A stretch of DNA of 64,000 nt from Takakia lepidozioides (Eukaryota > Streptophyta > Takakiopsida > Takakiales > Takakiaceae). The position numbers and the translations under genes are program-made. The notes below the pieces were generated by a model. The model made no database searches. It saw nothing but the letters and a program-made list of their open reading frames with translations, and was not told the origin of the DNA. Position 1 is the first letter of the stretch. Each line of letters begins with the position of its first letter. Positions 10,640 to 22,731 of the stretch are shown here, one piece after another. Location: contig CM060732.1 in assembly GCA_030704615.1 (NCBI GenBank), positions 55,285,053 through 55,349,052 of the forward strand, written 5' to 3'.

Positions 10640-13345
10640 ACAGCACTATAGCTTGGACCTTACCAACAATAGTCCTGGAGCATATACACCTATCACATTC
10701 TTTGAGATTGAAGGTTTAGTACTTATGCTATTTTGGCTGCACACGCCAAATGCATGTAGGAAGGCCGAAGACGCAACTGGCAATGGTAATGCCAACAGCT
10801 GCCCACCTCAGTACTGCTATTGTACTTCCACTGTTGCCACTGTCACTCCCACCTCATCACACAGCGATCAGCCCCATCTTCCATGCCAAGGTGTTTGCTG
10901 TCTCTTTTTGTAAGGAATTCAAGAGATATCCCATACAAATCCATAAAAAATGTGTAGACTGCTGCTTAATCCCACTCTGGTTCTTCATTCCCAGTGTCAT
11001 GCTGCTTGGTAGATGCCACACTCTACACCCACCACATTGTTGCTTGGTTGGCCATAAGCCTTTTGGGAACTTAGGGTTATCAGTGCCAAAGCAGCTTCTT
11101 CCTTGGCAACGCTCGCATTGACTCGTTCCATTCACACTTTGCTTGACCATGGTGTGAAATTATCAGCGAGCAAAAGAACAAGAAACACTTAGTCGAACTG
11201 CAGAAGCACACACCGAACATCCACCGAAGCACTCAGTGGAATATGTACTCAGAGGAAGCCAACATATTGGACTGCAGATTCTGAGAAGGTAACAGCTTAC
11301 AGGATGGAAACAGTATGACAGTTTTCCATGCTGCTAGAACACCTCAGCTATTCGAATCCCAAATAGAGATCTGCTCACATCTAATACTGGCATAAGATTA
11401 GTGCAGCAGCGAAAAGAGAGATACAACTCTGTACCACCGCACAACACCTGCAAAGAAACTCTTGTGTGTACTGCTTACCTGACTACAGACACAAGCACCC
11501 CTATTCTCCTCTCCTGCTTTCTGCCACCATCCAGCTGAATGTCTGCATCGCCCCTCGTCTTGTCAACCTACACGTGTGCCTGCGGGGTTTCTCAGCGAAA
11601 ACTCAAAAGTAGGCATCCCTGGTGTAGCTTGCCTGCCCAAGAACCTGATGACTTCATCCAGAGTATATGTTGTATTCTATATGTGAATTGATCACGTGTT
11701 GTATGATTTCTGTAAGCCTTTTAGCTTGTCCCATAGTAACTGTGGTTAGCATTAATCACTAAAAATCACATGTCCGAGTGCATCTACTCATATCCAGCTT
11801 GCTGTAAGTTATGCAGTGTGTGATGCACCACCTGATACTATCTGCATAAATCTTTATAAATTCAAATAATTACAAGACCAAGACCAAGAAACAGACAGTC
11901 ACACTGTAGCATGCAGAACAAGGCCGAATTGAACAGTCAGGAAGAAAAACAAATATGACTTAAAAGCTGGACATAAAGGAAAGAAGCCTGGCTGTTTGTT
12001 GCTAAAATAGACAGGTCACAAGGGGGATGCTGCCAACATCTGTGCACTCAGCAGCATGGCACTAGATGTCTGGTTGTTCCTGCAAAGGTTTTGAGGAGGA
12101 TCTAGCTGCTGCTGCTATTCCAAAGAAAATACACATAATGAAGACAAAGGCCTTTAAAACAGAAACTACAGACAAGAAAAACAAATGCATTGAATACATG
12201 CAAGCCCTGCCCTGTTACAATTATGAATAGGTTGTGAGAATATGAATAGGCTGTCAAACCCTGTCATTGCAAGCTTCAGAAGCTTTAGAATCAACATGCT
12301 AATGCTAAGTGTCCTCACAATGACTGAAGACCGTGCAGATCATTGTATCTATAATTATGGATCAGATACATCTATATCTGTCTTCAGCTAACTCGTTCTT
12401 TGAAACTAATCCTGCCTAGGAGCATGGCCAACAAACCTAGTCACAGACACACGATTCTCATGGGTTTCTCGCGAATTTGTGGAACCAGGACTAGAAATAG
12501 GAAACAGAAAAAAAATAAAGGAAAGCGAGGTATGGTAAGGTTACCGCTTGCTGCAGTGTAGTGAATTCACTGGAAGGAAAGGAATGGATGTACATAGTGG
12601 CAGTGGCCGGTGGTTTTGCATCTGTGCTGATCTGTTACCTGCGGGTAAGAGGATGAATCCCATGATGGTTCATTGTTCAACAGCCTCATGCCTCAAAAAT
12701 GGAAGGGGCTATTTTCTACCCTTCCTCTAGTAGGGCCTGAATTGTGAAGGAAAACAAAAGGAAAACTGTAAGAACTTAATGCAGGCGTGCCAAGATGCAG
12801 CTTTTCCAGTTTTGAAGCATTGCCCCCCAGGTTTCCCTTTCTACAAAAAAGAGAAAAAGAGAAATATATATAAGTGTTGATTCACTACATATATGGTTGG
12901 GCCCTCTTCAGCATTCCTTTATTGGTTCACCTAACACCAAGTCAAGATAATCAGATGTCTCAGTTCCTCCTAGTGGAGTACAGGCACCGTCTTGAATCCA
13001 GTTTCTAGATAGGCTTGATCTTGAAGTGAAGGCTGATTAGTGAAAAAACAAAGCACTTCAAATCCTGCCATTGAAAAGAATTTATCAGTACCAAATTTCT
13101 GCCTAACAGGAACCCCCCCAACATTTCTAATCTAAGAGTCCAGTGGAAGGCAACAAACCCTACAAACTGATGAAACAAAAAGAACCTGCAGTAAGAAGCC
13201 GTGGAAGTGTGCACGTGGAAGCCGTAACTGTGCACCAAATTTCTGCCCAACAGGAAAGGAGACAGCAAATCCAGGTGTTTGTGCCACTGAGAATCCAAGA
13301 AGATTGACATTGCTATGCAATGGAACCAGCAACGAGGCAACCTAC
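10640..13345. other. Long spacer, no gene recognised
   Basis: Short open frames occur (10750-11121 +, 12548-12730 +, 13005-13340 -), with no domain that I can name. A direct repeat of about 22 bp (ACCAAATTTCTGCC...) occurs at about 13092 and 13235. Part of the region may be 3' sequence of the leftward coiled-coil gene. Confidence 0.4.
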
Positions 13346-15745
13346 TTACATGAGAGGATTGTCAGCTGGATGTGCCCTGATCCTTTCAAGAAGAGAGTAC
13401 ACAGACATGCAAATGCGTTTCACTCTCTGATATCCAGGTTTTACTGTAGCTATAGAGTCCTTGATGGCATCGGCTGTCACCCGCTTGCCATTTCTCCACC
13501 CCAAACATTCCATCTCCACTTCACACGGAATACTTCCAAAAGGATACTCCGTCCTGCACATTTGCCAAGCTGTCCTTATAAACCAGAAAATACATGCACT
13601 GGTGTAAGAGGCATAATGATGCACACTCTGAACTTAGCCACAGATGTAAGGACCTTGCTAGTTTCAGAAGTACCTTATTAGCGACTGAAAGTCCAGCAAC
13701 ACTGTGAACTTGAACAAAAATAGCCTATGGAAAGCTTCCATCACAGTGCAAGACCATTTCTGCAGCTGACATACTATGCGACAGTGATGATTGGAAATGC
13801 TTACCAGCTAAGAGATGGAAATGGGGGGAAATCATGAAAGTATGGCGACAGTTGTAAATCTCTTCCATGAGATTAATCAATGATGACACCTTGAAGCTTG
13901 TGTCCTGAACAATAACGAAGCAGGACCATCCTTCAATCAATTGTACTTCAATTTGCACCAGAGGCACAGCAACATCACATGCTTTGCTGAAAGTAATGTC
14001 AGCAAGAAGACAGAGCACAAAATGCCCCAAGGTGTGGAAAGGAACCTGAATGACAGCACGCACACTAGATGGCTGTGCTGGGTTACAGTGCCCACAGAGA
14101 AGCACTTGGAAGACTTGTGAGGCATTGACATGAGGAAACGTCTGCATCCGAAAAACATACCACAAACACGAGCCTTAGTCCTCTACCATTACTTCAAGGA
14201 GCAGCACTACCTGTAAAGGGGCCGAGGAAATGTACCTTATCTATGGCCTTCGCGTTGATGTCAAATGTGCTTCGGAGGGAGGCATTCTCTGGCTGGCCCA
14301 TCTTCACATGAACTCTGCTCACACACAGCATGCATGAGTGAGCAAGACAACATACAGATTATTACATTGGTGGAAACTTGCAAGTCTAACCATGAATGCT
14401 AACCTAATTTATTCATCAAGAAATTGCTGCACGGAGGGAAGATGTCGTTCTCGCTATCTTTAGCAATTCATAAAAAAACACATGGTAATTTTAGGATCTA
14501 TCAGGGTTTAGTTGAGGTAACAAAGGCAACCACCTGTGGGTGACCAATGAGTAATAGTTGAGCTCCTGGATACACTCGTCTCCCTCACTGTATTTTCTCG
14601 CAAGCTGCCAATCCTACCACAACCAGAATGGTCTTGTCTAAAACTGTTCCCAAGACTAGCAGGAGTATGCAACTTCAGGTCCACCACTATTATCACACTA
14701 ATTCTTATAAGTCACATGCAATAACTTACAATGCAGACCTCTGAAGACGAAAGGAGTATTGTCACCTACCGGCATACACCGTAGAAAGAAAAACCGGTTC
14801 CGAAGCTGGTTGACAAGAGTCTCTGGTTGGACAGCAACTCTCCTCCATCGTCATGCTTCTACCTTGGCATTTCTCAACAAGAGAGTGGCGGAGTTCTTGG
14901 GCAGTGGAATCTAGTTCTGCCAACCGTCTTTTCAGCCTGGCAACCTTGTCCTGGGCTTCCTGGTAGACCACAGAGCATGTTAATACGAGAGGTGGAGGGG
15001 TTAGAATTTACTAAAAATGTTAAGATGGTGAAGCCCTTCACAAGGGGTAACCAGATACCCCTGAGATTCAACTAATTTGACTGCTTTCAGAAGTCAACCG
15101 CAGCTTGCAAGACTTCCTGAAATTGTTGCCCTGTAAACTTAAAGGCAGAACACAATGTTAGAAACGTTAGGAAGGAGAAGCCTATAGAGAGGGATCACCT
15201 CAAATTCAATCCTGGCCTCCTCTGCCTTGGTGTTTAAACGTGCCTCTTCCTTCGCCTTTGGGCCAAGGAGCTGGGCTTCTGATTGCAGGAAAAGTACTGG
15301 GACCCCTTTACGTCCCTTGACAACCCCACCAGTATTTCATGTGCTTTTACATTCTCAGGAGTCTTTTCCTGTGCTTGACTTTGAAAAATGATACTCTTTC
15401 TCCTTGGAGCATAGTCATCAGTACAGTGAGAGAAAAAGTTTAATTTCATGGGCTCCTGGTCCCTTCGTTGAAGGAACCGTTGCATCACTTTCCGGGCACT
15501 GCTTTGACCAGCCTTCTGCTGTGATATTTGTTTGAGAGTGTGCTCAGCTTCTTCCGCCACATGCTGGAAACCATGTTCGTCTTTTTCATTGGCCAATTGC
15601 TGCTTGGGGGTCTGCAGGCCACTAGCCATGGAATGGTTTGTCTCTTCATCCATTACACCCAATTTTTGCTGGCATGTAGGATGTACATCAGGGGATGACA
15701 AAAGGTCACTGAACCTTGGAATAGCTTCTGTAACATCGTGGGCAT
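13346..15745 (-). CDS. Coiled-coil protein, possibly KNL1/SPC105-like kinetochore protein (partial model)
   Basis: Leftward exon-like blocks line up: about 15733-15199 (ends EEARLNTKAEEARIEFE, donor GTGATC), about 14952-14864 (DKVARLKRRLAELD...HSLVEK, strongly coiled-coil), 14314-14236 (STFDINAKAIDK), from 14141 (TFPHVNASQVFQVLL), about 13960-13850 (INLMEEIYNC) and 13553-13346 (EYPFGSIPCEVEMECLG...VKPGYQRVKRIC, stop at 13346). A coiled coil followed by two small alpha/beta blocks, with the ending VKPGYxRVxRIC, resembles the Spc7 coiled coil plus tandem RWD layout of KNL1, a kinetochore scaffold. This comparison is from memory and is weak. The first large block changes frame near 15.29 kb, so there is either a missed short intron or damage. 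Not all junctions are resolved. Confidence 0.4.
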
Positions 15746-15959
15746 GGATGGATGCTTAATTTGCATCCAGATTCCATTCGTCCTTTCAGATTTAATATAT
15801 CAGAAAATCGCAGAACTTGAATCAAAATTCCCCAGGATTTAGAGAGAGAGAGCGAGCCGTGGATTCCCGCGCAAATGTATTTGTTACCGCGCACGTAAAC
15901 CAGGGTTTTTACAGATGTAATTCGTTTTTTTTCTTCTCTTAAAGAAAGGGGACGGTAAT

Positions 15960-16050
15960 TTAAAGTGGACGAGCAAGAAAAAAAAAAAAAAAAACAAAAT
16001 GAAGGGAAAAAAAAAGAAAAAAAAGAGGAAGGGAAAACAAAAAATAAATA
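15960..16050. repeat. A-rich low-complexity tract
   Basis: A run of A with scattered G and C (poly-A blocks at about 15978-15994 and beyond) lies just upstream of the coiled-coil gene, in its presumed promoter or 5' leader. Confidence 0.7.
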
Positions 16051-16489
16051 GAAACAACGTCGCCTTCGCCGAACGTACCTTGGATCTAGACTACATGGAA
16101 TGCTCCACTCCGAATGGAGTATACTTACAGATTCTTGACAGTGACGACGATTGATGCTGATGCGTTGTAGTTCTGCGAAATTGGTGATGTCGTTGGCTTC
16201 TGATTCAGGGATTGACGTCCACCTAAAGGAGAGTTGGAATTTTGAAGGGATGAAGGTGGAATGTTATGGTTGAATTTGCTGGCCACTTACTAGACTCGTA
16301 AATAGTGTGTGTAAGAGGAAGAAAGAAGAAAGTAGAGACACAGATTTAGGAATTGTCTTGTAGCCACATCATAGTCATGTACATATACACAGGGTCTAAA
16401 TGTCATCAACAATTATAGCTTGAGAGCTAATAGATTTGGTAAGTAATTACAGCTCTTTCGAACTGTCCTCTATCATTTTCCTCACTGTT

Positions 16490-18055
16490 GTTTGATCATC
16501 CCACCTGCCAGCCACAGTATACATGTTTAATAACAGGACATGCACTGCAGTATGCTGTGGATCCCTCTTGACAATATTTTGGCTGTACATTCTGCTACCT
16601 CTACATCATCAAGTCCTCAGGCACCAAGCAAAGCCCCCCACACCCTGGCATTTTGTGAATCAAGTCTTCTGCCTGATCCAATTATCCTGCAGCCGAGAAG
16701 GTCCACCATGCAGCCAAAATGCTCCACTGTTGGAGTGAAGCCATGATCCTGCAAAATGGAATCGAAGTAGTGACTATTTGGCTTTGAGCCTTTCCATTGC
16801 AATTTTTCGAACAGTTAACGAGCCTCCCTACCACAACCATGCTGGGCACATCTTGCAATCATTGCACTCCATGTGACCACATCTTGTTTAGCCATCTTGT
16901 CCAACACTTGAAGGACATCCTTTATGCTCCCACATTTTGCATATTTCAACGAGAACAGTCTCAAGATTTATATATGATGGAACGCCAGATCCAATAATGT
17001 CGACATACACCTCCTTTGCCATTTTCTGAGCTCCGGACGGTGGCACATACATTGAGAACACAATTGAGGTGACCTTGTCAGGCACAAAGCCTTCCCATTT
17101 CATCTGCTTTCACTATTCAGAGCCTCCCAACCATACCCATGCTGAGCACATGCTGCTACATGGCAGTCCATGACACCACAGTGTGTTTAGCCATGTTGTC
17201 GAACACTCGATGTACATCTTGTACACCCCAACATTTGGCATACATTTCAACAAGGGCATTTTTCAGTATAACATCTGACTCAACACTCTTGCTAACTTCA
17301 GCATGGATCTCTTTGCTTTCTGCCAGGATTCTTATGCTAGCACACTAAGAACACAAATGAACATGACCTTGTTCGACATCCCCCCTTCCCGCACCATTGG
17401 CTCATACATCTCCCAAGCCTCCCTACCACAGCCATGCTGAGCATATCCTGCGATCATGGCATTCCATGAGACCACATCCTGATGAGCCCTATTGTCAAAT
17501 ACTCGATGGGCATCGACAAAACTCCCACATTTGGCATACATATCAGCAGGAGAATCACATCTCGAGCAATCCCAGCTTTCATGATGTCACCATGAATCCC
17601 ATTGCACTTTTCCAGGGCTCCAACGATGGCGCATGCATTGAGAACGCAAATGACTGTGACCTTGTCAGGTGTGGCCGCTTCCTGTATCATTTACTTTTAG
17701 ATCTGTACAGCCTCCCTACCACAGCCATGCTGAGCATATCCTGCAATCATAGTGGTCCATGAAATGACGTTTCCTCTAACCATACTGTCAAATACTCCAC
17801 GTGCTTCCCTTACACTCCCACACTTAGCATACATGTCAGCAAGGGAAGTCCAGCTTTAATAATCTCTGCATAGACCCCTCTGCCCCTTTCCAGGACTCCT
17901 CGGCTTGCACGCACATTGAGAATGCACATGACTGTGACTTTATCACGTGTCACTCCTTGTCCTATCATTTGCTGATACATCTCGAATACCTCCCTCCTGA
18001 GCATATCCTGTGATCATGGCGCTCCATAAGACCACATTTTATCACCATTAGGGCT
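16490..18055 (-). pseudogene. Decayed PPR gene
   Basis: Read leftward, the segment shows ordered fragments of a PLS-class PPR protein in several frames: EMYQQMIGQGVTRDKVTVMC, a DKVTVICVLNACA block, MYAKCGSFVDAHRVFD, DVVSWNAMIAGYAQHGCGRE, and then the end of the PPR array HGFTPTVEHFGCMVDLLG and WGALLGA. The order follows the intact gene at 24.5 kb. Stops and frameshifts occur between almost every block, and no DYW domain follows. It is an old duplicate of the same subfamily. Confidence 0.88.
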
Positions 18056-19000
18056 TCTCAAAGTTATCAAACCTCTAAGGTTTGGTTGCATTAAACAGTG
18101 GATGTGGTTGTTGTGAGCTGGGCCTACCATCTGTGGTTGATTGACCAAAGCCTAACCCAGCAAGCAAGGAGCTGCTCTCATCACCGAATCCAAGTTTACC
18201 CATCAGTTCCTTGAGTCTTATCTATGCATAACAGCACTCAGAATCTAACCCACAAGCCAATTGATACTTCACATGCACCCCCGCTGCCTTCGTCAATGCA
18301 TTGGGAAGGTGCCTCATTAAGTACTCTTCCTTATCTCCACCCCTTTCCAGTGGGCTGCTCATCATGGCAGAGACATTTAGACCTCATTTCTCTTGTTCTT
18401 TGTTATTCATTATTCTTCTACCTTTCCCTGGAGTCTTCTGCAGAATGCAATAAATTCCTTATTCTTTCCCTGGCTGAGGTCTTAGCATAGAGAAGTTGAT
18501 ATGCCTTTTACTCCAAATAGGTTCTGATGTTTTGTACAGCAGCAGGCCTTATCCGTACTCATGGAGTTGTCAGTTGAAATTGGCCGCCTGCCTCACTGAC
18601 ACATATACATATAATTTCCCTAAATCACAATGATGACTCAAACAATTCTAAGGTAGATAGTCACATCAATTAGCAGTAGTGGAATAGCAGAAGTCCAGCC
18701 TTTTCTCTTCAAGGGCACAACAGAAAGAGAGAAGAGGGGCCTTACGAGAGTTTCCAAGGACGATGCACTCCTGTACACTGCTACTCCAACTCGCCTCATT
18801 GCACATCTTTGCCCTGGTTCAATGTTCTTTCCCCACCTGACCACGTTCCTGCCAACCACCCCAATTCTTGGTTTGTGATAAAGTTAACATCCACTTTATA
18901 TCCTACACACTCAATGCCACACACAAAAACATTCAAACCTGGCCTAATCACAGCATGTGGTATTTTTGAATCACACTAGTTCCTATGCTGAATTGCGTCT
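18056..19000. other. Spacer
   Basis: No protein motif or structural RNA seen. Open frames at 18224-18490 (+) and 18638-18859 (-) look like chance. Confidence 0.4.
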
Positions 19001-19083
19001 TCTACTCTCTGTCTGTTACCTGTATCTGGATACTTTCCTGTTGTCACATTGGCAGTATCATGTCAAAGTCACCGTTACAGAAT

Positions 19084-19521
19084 TCAACATGCAATTAGGG
19101 CCGGTTCTGATAAGAGAAAAAACAGGGTGAAATGTGTTGAAAAAAGTGCCTTCATTAACAGTGCCGCTGCTGCTGCGGCTTCCAGTTGACCATCTACCCA
19201 TGCACGTTCCTTCCAGCTATCGATGCACAGGAAACCACAGCTAATCTTGAGCTTAAAATCCAGCCCTCTTGGATGAATCTGAACCCACACTCTACCCCTA
19301 CTCCTTCAGCTATCCATGCTCTGCACAAATCATGCATACATCCTTGCAAACACCTTATTACAGTAATTCCAATTCTGAATTGCATCTGCTTCTCTCGTAA
19401 TCCAACAGGCATTCACCTTTTTGTCTCCATTGTCCCACCATTCACTGGGGTCGGAAAAGTGTTCATTCCAAAGCTTCTCCTCATCTCTGTTACCTGTTTT
19501 TGGGTACTTTCCTACTGCCAC
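19084..19521 (-). pseudogene. OSB-like (organellar ssDNA-binding) fragment
   Basis: OSB proteins bind single-stranded DNA in plant organelles and carry a C-terminal PDF motif. Here the minus strand reads LWNEHFSDPSEWWDNGDKK at 19521-19417, then a GT-AG intron of 138 bp (19416-19279), then IHPRGLDFKLKIS...WVDGQLE at 19278-19084, ending in a stop. The joined WWD...DFK block matches the PDF motif, though Pro is replaced by Leu. No upstream OB-fold is visible. A partial duplicate of the 5' part lies at about 19000-19075. It is probably a broken copy of the gene at 23.4 kb; the intron is retained, so it was copied as DNA. Confidence 0.6.
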
Positions 19522-19594
19522 GTCTACAGTAACGTATCAAAGTCAATCCAAACTACCTAATATGAATGATTAATGTGGTAATATGCTTTTCTTT

Positions 19595-21175
19595 CTGTAG
19601 GTACGGCTTGAGAAACCTGAACGCAAGCATTATCCATTATTAGGGCAGTTGAGGGTGGAATTTAGAAAAAGAACAATTAAGAGTATCACATTAAAAGACG
19701 TGTGTCGGATGGTGACATGTATTTGTTCTTTTTGTTTTTTAAGGGAAACACCTGGGAGCGACAGCTGACACGTATTGATGCCACGCAGATGGTTGACAAA
19801 TAGGACAGGAGCTGTATTTGGAACAACACATCCAAACAGGAAACACTGTGAAAGTTCTACGAAGCAACCTGCAGTCAGGATAAACCCCCTCCCTGAAGCT
19901 TGGAGCCCACCCTGTTCCCTGCGTGCATGGGCTGCGAAGACGTCTGCGAGAGAGAGTGCAACGTAATGGCCCATCCTGATCAAGAAATTGATTTTCAAGC
20001 TCTCATTAATGCTCTACCAGAGGTCGATGATGATGACATTCTAGCTCTCCTTAATGCTCTACCAGAGGTCGATGCTGACCAGTTTTTCGAGACAGACGTT
20101 ACGGAGCCAATGGTGGACGAAACTGAACTAACGGATTCAGCGGGTTTTCGGGAATTGGATCCGAGCATAATGGCCATTTACCAGTTTCTCGAGACAGACT
20201 GCATGGACAAATTGCCAATGGTGGACGAAGCTGAATTACCGGATTCAGCGGGTTTTCGGGACTTGGATCCCAACATTACGGCCAACGACCAGTTTCTGGA
20301 GACAGACATGATGGATAAATTGCCAATGGTGGACGAAACTCAAGTACCGGATTCAGCTGTTTTTCGGGACTTGGATCCCAACGTCGCCAATTCTTATCAA
20401 GAAACGAAGAAAAGAAAGAGAGATCATGGAGACAACCATATTGCTTTTGCAGACTACCCAGGTGACCACAGGTGTCCGCGATGTGCGTCTGATAAGATCC
20501 GGTTCCTGTATTGGAACAATAAATCGAAGGGTCAACCTCGCTGCGTGTGTAAGAGTGGAGTTTGCCTCAATTTCACCTTCACGTTGGGTGGAACGCAGCG
20601 GGAGAAACGCAGGGGCATGCAGGCCGATGATGCAGGCATACAAGTTGCAATACCCAAAATTCACTGCGGTAAAACTACCCATCCTGTCACTTCCATGCAG
20701 CCCACACACGCTTCTTCTTCCAGGGAAGCACTATCCTTCCAGTACGAGAAGCTAAATTTCATGTGCGGAGAAACTGCACTATCCGTCAAGCAGAAGCTCA
20801 ATCTCATCTACGGCCGCAGCTTCTAGTGACCACGGATCATATATTTAAGTTCTGTACAGATCCATCTTGAGGATCGGGACGGTTGTTGCTTCATTTGCTG
20901 AGGATTACAAGCGAAGTACAGTGATCTTTGAGGACATGTTTTAGAATGAATTCATGTAAATAATTTTAACGCTTGCAAGTTACATTTTTGTCAGGCTACA
21001 TGTATATGCAAACCCAACATGGGAACCCTCGTACTTTGTACACGACTTTTGAAATTCAATGCCATGATGATCCGTATGGATTGATCATTCTTTTGTATCT
21101 ACTGACTCCCTCACAAAAAGTATCTAATAGGAAATATCCGAATCTCCTTCACGTAGAGCTCTCGTATACAGGAAG
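19595..21175 (+). repeat. Inverted duplication, left copy
   Basis: This 1.6-kb block, holding the Dof-like gene and its 3' flank, is repeated in opposite orientation at 33.80-35.37 kb. Homology starts around a TCTGTAG/GTACGG splice-acceptor-like point (about 19601) and ends near 21175, in a TTCACGTAGAGCT stretch. The coding part is almost identical; the flanks show more indels. Confidence 0.9.
19927..20826 (+). CDS. Acidic repeat protein with aberrant Dof-like zinc finger, copy 1
   Basis: An intact 299-codon frame from the ATG at 19927. The frame is open about 9 codons further upstream but without ATG, and a splice-acceptor-like site near 19.6 kb hints at an upstream exon. Residues about 18-45 hold two leucine-acidic units (ALPEVDDDDILALLNALPEV). 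Residues about 48-150 hold related modules of about 32 residues around LPMVDE..LPDSAGFRDLDPN. A KKRKR basic run follows. At about 177-225 comes CPRC-x21-C-x4-C with YWNN, QPR, CK and GG in the order of a Dof finger; canonical Dof is C-x2-C-x21-C-x2-C. Dof proteins are plant transcription factors. Whether this one binds DNA is unknown, since the Cys spacing is off. A transposon-type zinc ribbon is the alternative. Confidence 0.7.
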   Translation: MGCEDVCERECNVMAHPDQEIDFQALINALPEVDDDDILALLNALPEVDADQFFETDVTEPMVDETELTDSAGFRELDPSIMAIYQFLETDCMDKLPMVDEAELPDSAGFRDLDPNITANDQFLETDMMDKLPMVDETQVPDSAVFRDLDPNVANSYQETKKRKRDHGDNHIAFADYPGDHRCPRCASDKIRFLYWNNKSKGQPRCVCKSGVCLNFTFTLGGTQREKRRGMQADDAGIQVAIPKIHCGKTTHPVTSMQPTHASSSREALSFQYEKLNFMCGETALSVKQKLNLIYGRSF

Positions 21176-21400
21176 CTCGTGGTGGGGATAGTGTGCAACT
21201 TGGATGTCATGGTATTTTCTCGCAGACCTATTCAGTGAGGTGGCACTTAACATTTTGGTGTCTACGTCATGTGTAAAGCACTGTGCGCACTGTACTGTAC
21301 ATTCTCTCTGGATATTGCTTTGCATATAAGTTATGATAGTTTCATTTTTTTGGCACTCCAGACCCACTAATTAGTGCCAGCCAATGCCACTTGAGTGTTT

Positions 21401-21422
21401 TTTTTTTTTTTTTAATTTTTTT
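21401..21422. repeat. T-rich tract
   Basis: A run of T, about 20 long with one short interruption, lies at the left edge of the repeat-rich zone. Confidence 0.7.
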
Positions 21423-21678
21423 ACTTTGAGTGTTCAGAAAGGATGAGAGCAAATCACCCACAAGAAATTGCTTCTCATTTAACAATAATAGGGTCATGAA
21501 TGCCCACACATGTGGCTGCGTCGGGGCTGCATGTGGCAGAGGGGTCGCGTAGGGTGGGAGCGCCCCTACCCGGACCCAGCCAGTCTGCTTGTTGGCTTTG
21601 CCCGGCAAGCTGGTCTGCTAGGGCCCACAATATACACATAAACCATTAGTTGTTGCAATGATTTGTTTTAAGTGGTGG

Positions 21679-21750
21679 GTAGTGTGGTGGTTAAGAGCAA
21701 TGACTAATAATTGTAAAGTGAGATGGTCAAATCTTTGTACTATGGCAATA
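21679..21750 (+). mobile_element. tRNA-derived SINE head
   Basis: GTAGTGTGGTGGTTAAGAGC resembles a pol III A box region, and GGTCAAATC at 21725-21733 resembles a B box, 46 bp apart from the start of the first. A similar pair with the same GTAGTGTGG start occurs at 22845. No full tRNA fold is seen, so this is a SINE remnant rather than a tRNA gene. Confidence 0.45.
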
Positions 21751-21776
21751 ATGTTTGTTATTAAATATATATTTTG

Positions 21777-21950
21777 TCGAAGAGTCCAAGCCGGGTCTGC
21801 TTGGGGGGTCGGCCCAGGGAGAGGTGCCAGTCTGCTCGTCGGTCTGGAGGGTCTGCTAGAAGGTCGAAGAGTCCAAGCCGGTCTGCTTGGGGGGTCGGCC
21901 CAGGGAGAGGTGCCAGTCTGCTCGTCGGTCTGGAGGGTCTGCTAGAAGGT
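21777..21950. repeat. Tandem repeat, about 87-bp period, two units
   Basis: Two nearly identical units begin with TCGAAGAGTCCAAGCCGG and contain GGTCTGCTTGGGGGGTCGGC. Related GGTCTGCT words continue to about 21995. Confidence 0.85.
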
Positions 21951-22054
21951 TGGAGTCGGTCTGTTGAAAGGTCTGCCCAGTCTGCTAGAAGGTCCACCAC
22001 AGTAGATTAACAAGGACTTAGAAAAATTTCAGAATCTCGCCGACCCCCGACCCA

Positions 22055-22731
22055 GTGAATGGGCGGTGGGCGGGTCGTACTGGTGGGGCTCGCCCGTGCA
22101 TTCATGACCCTATTATTAAACAATGAGAGGCCAAGAAATTTATACATAAATCAAATACAAATTATGAAATACTCACCCTAACTTTCTTCTTCCCCCATTT
22201 ATTTTTTTATTTTTATTTTTGAAAGGGAAGCTTAGGAGCGACAGCCCACAAATCAGGGCTTCTCATTGTTGAATAATTGGGAGTTTAAGGCTCACATGTG
22301 AGCCAGGCAGCAGGCTCCATGCACGGACGTCGGGCGCACGGGTGACCCCGTCGCGACCCATGACCCGGCCCGGGTGAGTCTACCACGAGCATAGGTCTGC
22401 CGCCATGTGTGGTTTGCCGGTGAATGGGCAGTGGGCGGGTCGTACTGGCGGGGCTCGCCCGTGCATTCATGACCCTATTATTAAACAATGAGAGGCCAAG
22501 AAATTTATACATAGATCAAATACAAATTATGAAATACTCACCCTAACTTTCTTCTTCCCCCATTTATTTTTTTATTTTTATTTTTAAAAGGGAAGCCTAG
22601 GAGCGACAGCCCACAAATCAGGGCTTCTCATTGTTGAGTAATTGGGAGTTTAAGGCTCACATGTGACCCATGACCCGGCCCGGGTGAGTCTACCACGAGC
22701 ATAGGTCTGCCGCCATGTGTGGTTTGCCGGG
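22055..22731. repeat. Tandem duplication, 365-bp period
   Basis: A unit beginning GTGAATGGGC at 22055 repeats at 22420 with only a few differences. The second unit lacks about 54 bp near its end (after CACATGTGA). Each unit includes the CATGACCCTATTATT arm and an AGGAGCGACAGCCCACA segment. Confidence 0.9.

Larger units (their letters stand above)
21462..22140. mobile_element. Element with about 42-bp terminal inverted repeats
   Basis: The left arm, 21462-21503, and right arm, 22098-22140, are inverted copies built on GCATTCATGACCCTATTATT, followed by an imperfect stretch to AAGAAATT. The interior is GC-rich with GGTCTGCT-type repeats and a tRNA-like SINE head. No transposase frame is present, so it would be non-autonomous. 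The right arm is copied again at 22463-22505 by a tandem duplication. Confidence 0.55.

Noticed and set aside
13092-13260. Direct repeat ACCAAATTTCTGCC at two sites as possible target-site duplication
   Set aside because: The 140 bp between shows no element features, and the repeat is internal to a plain spacer.
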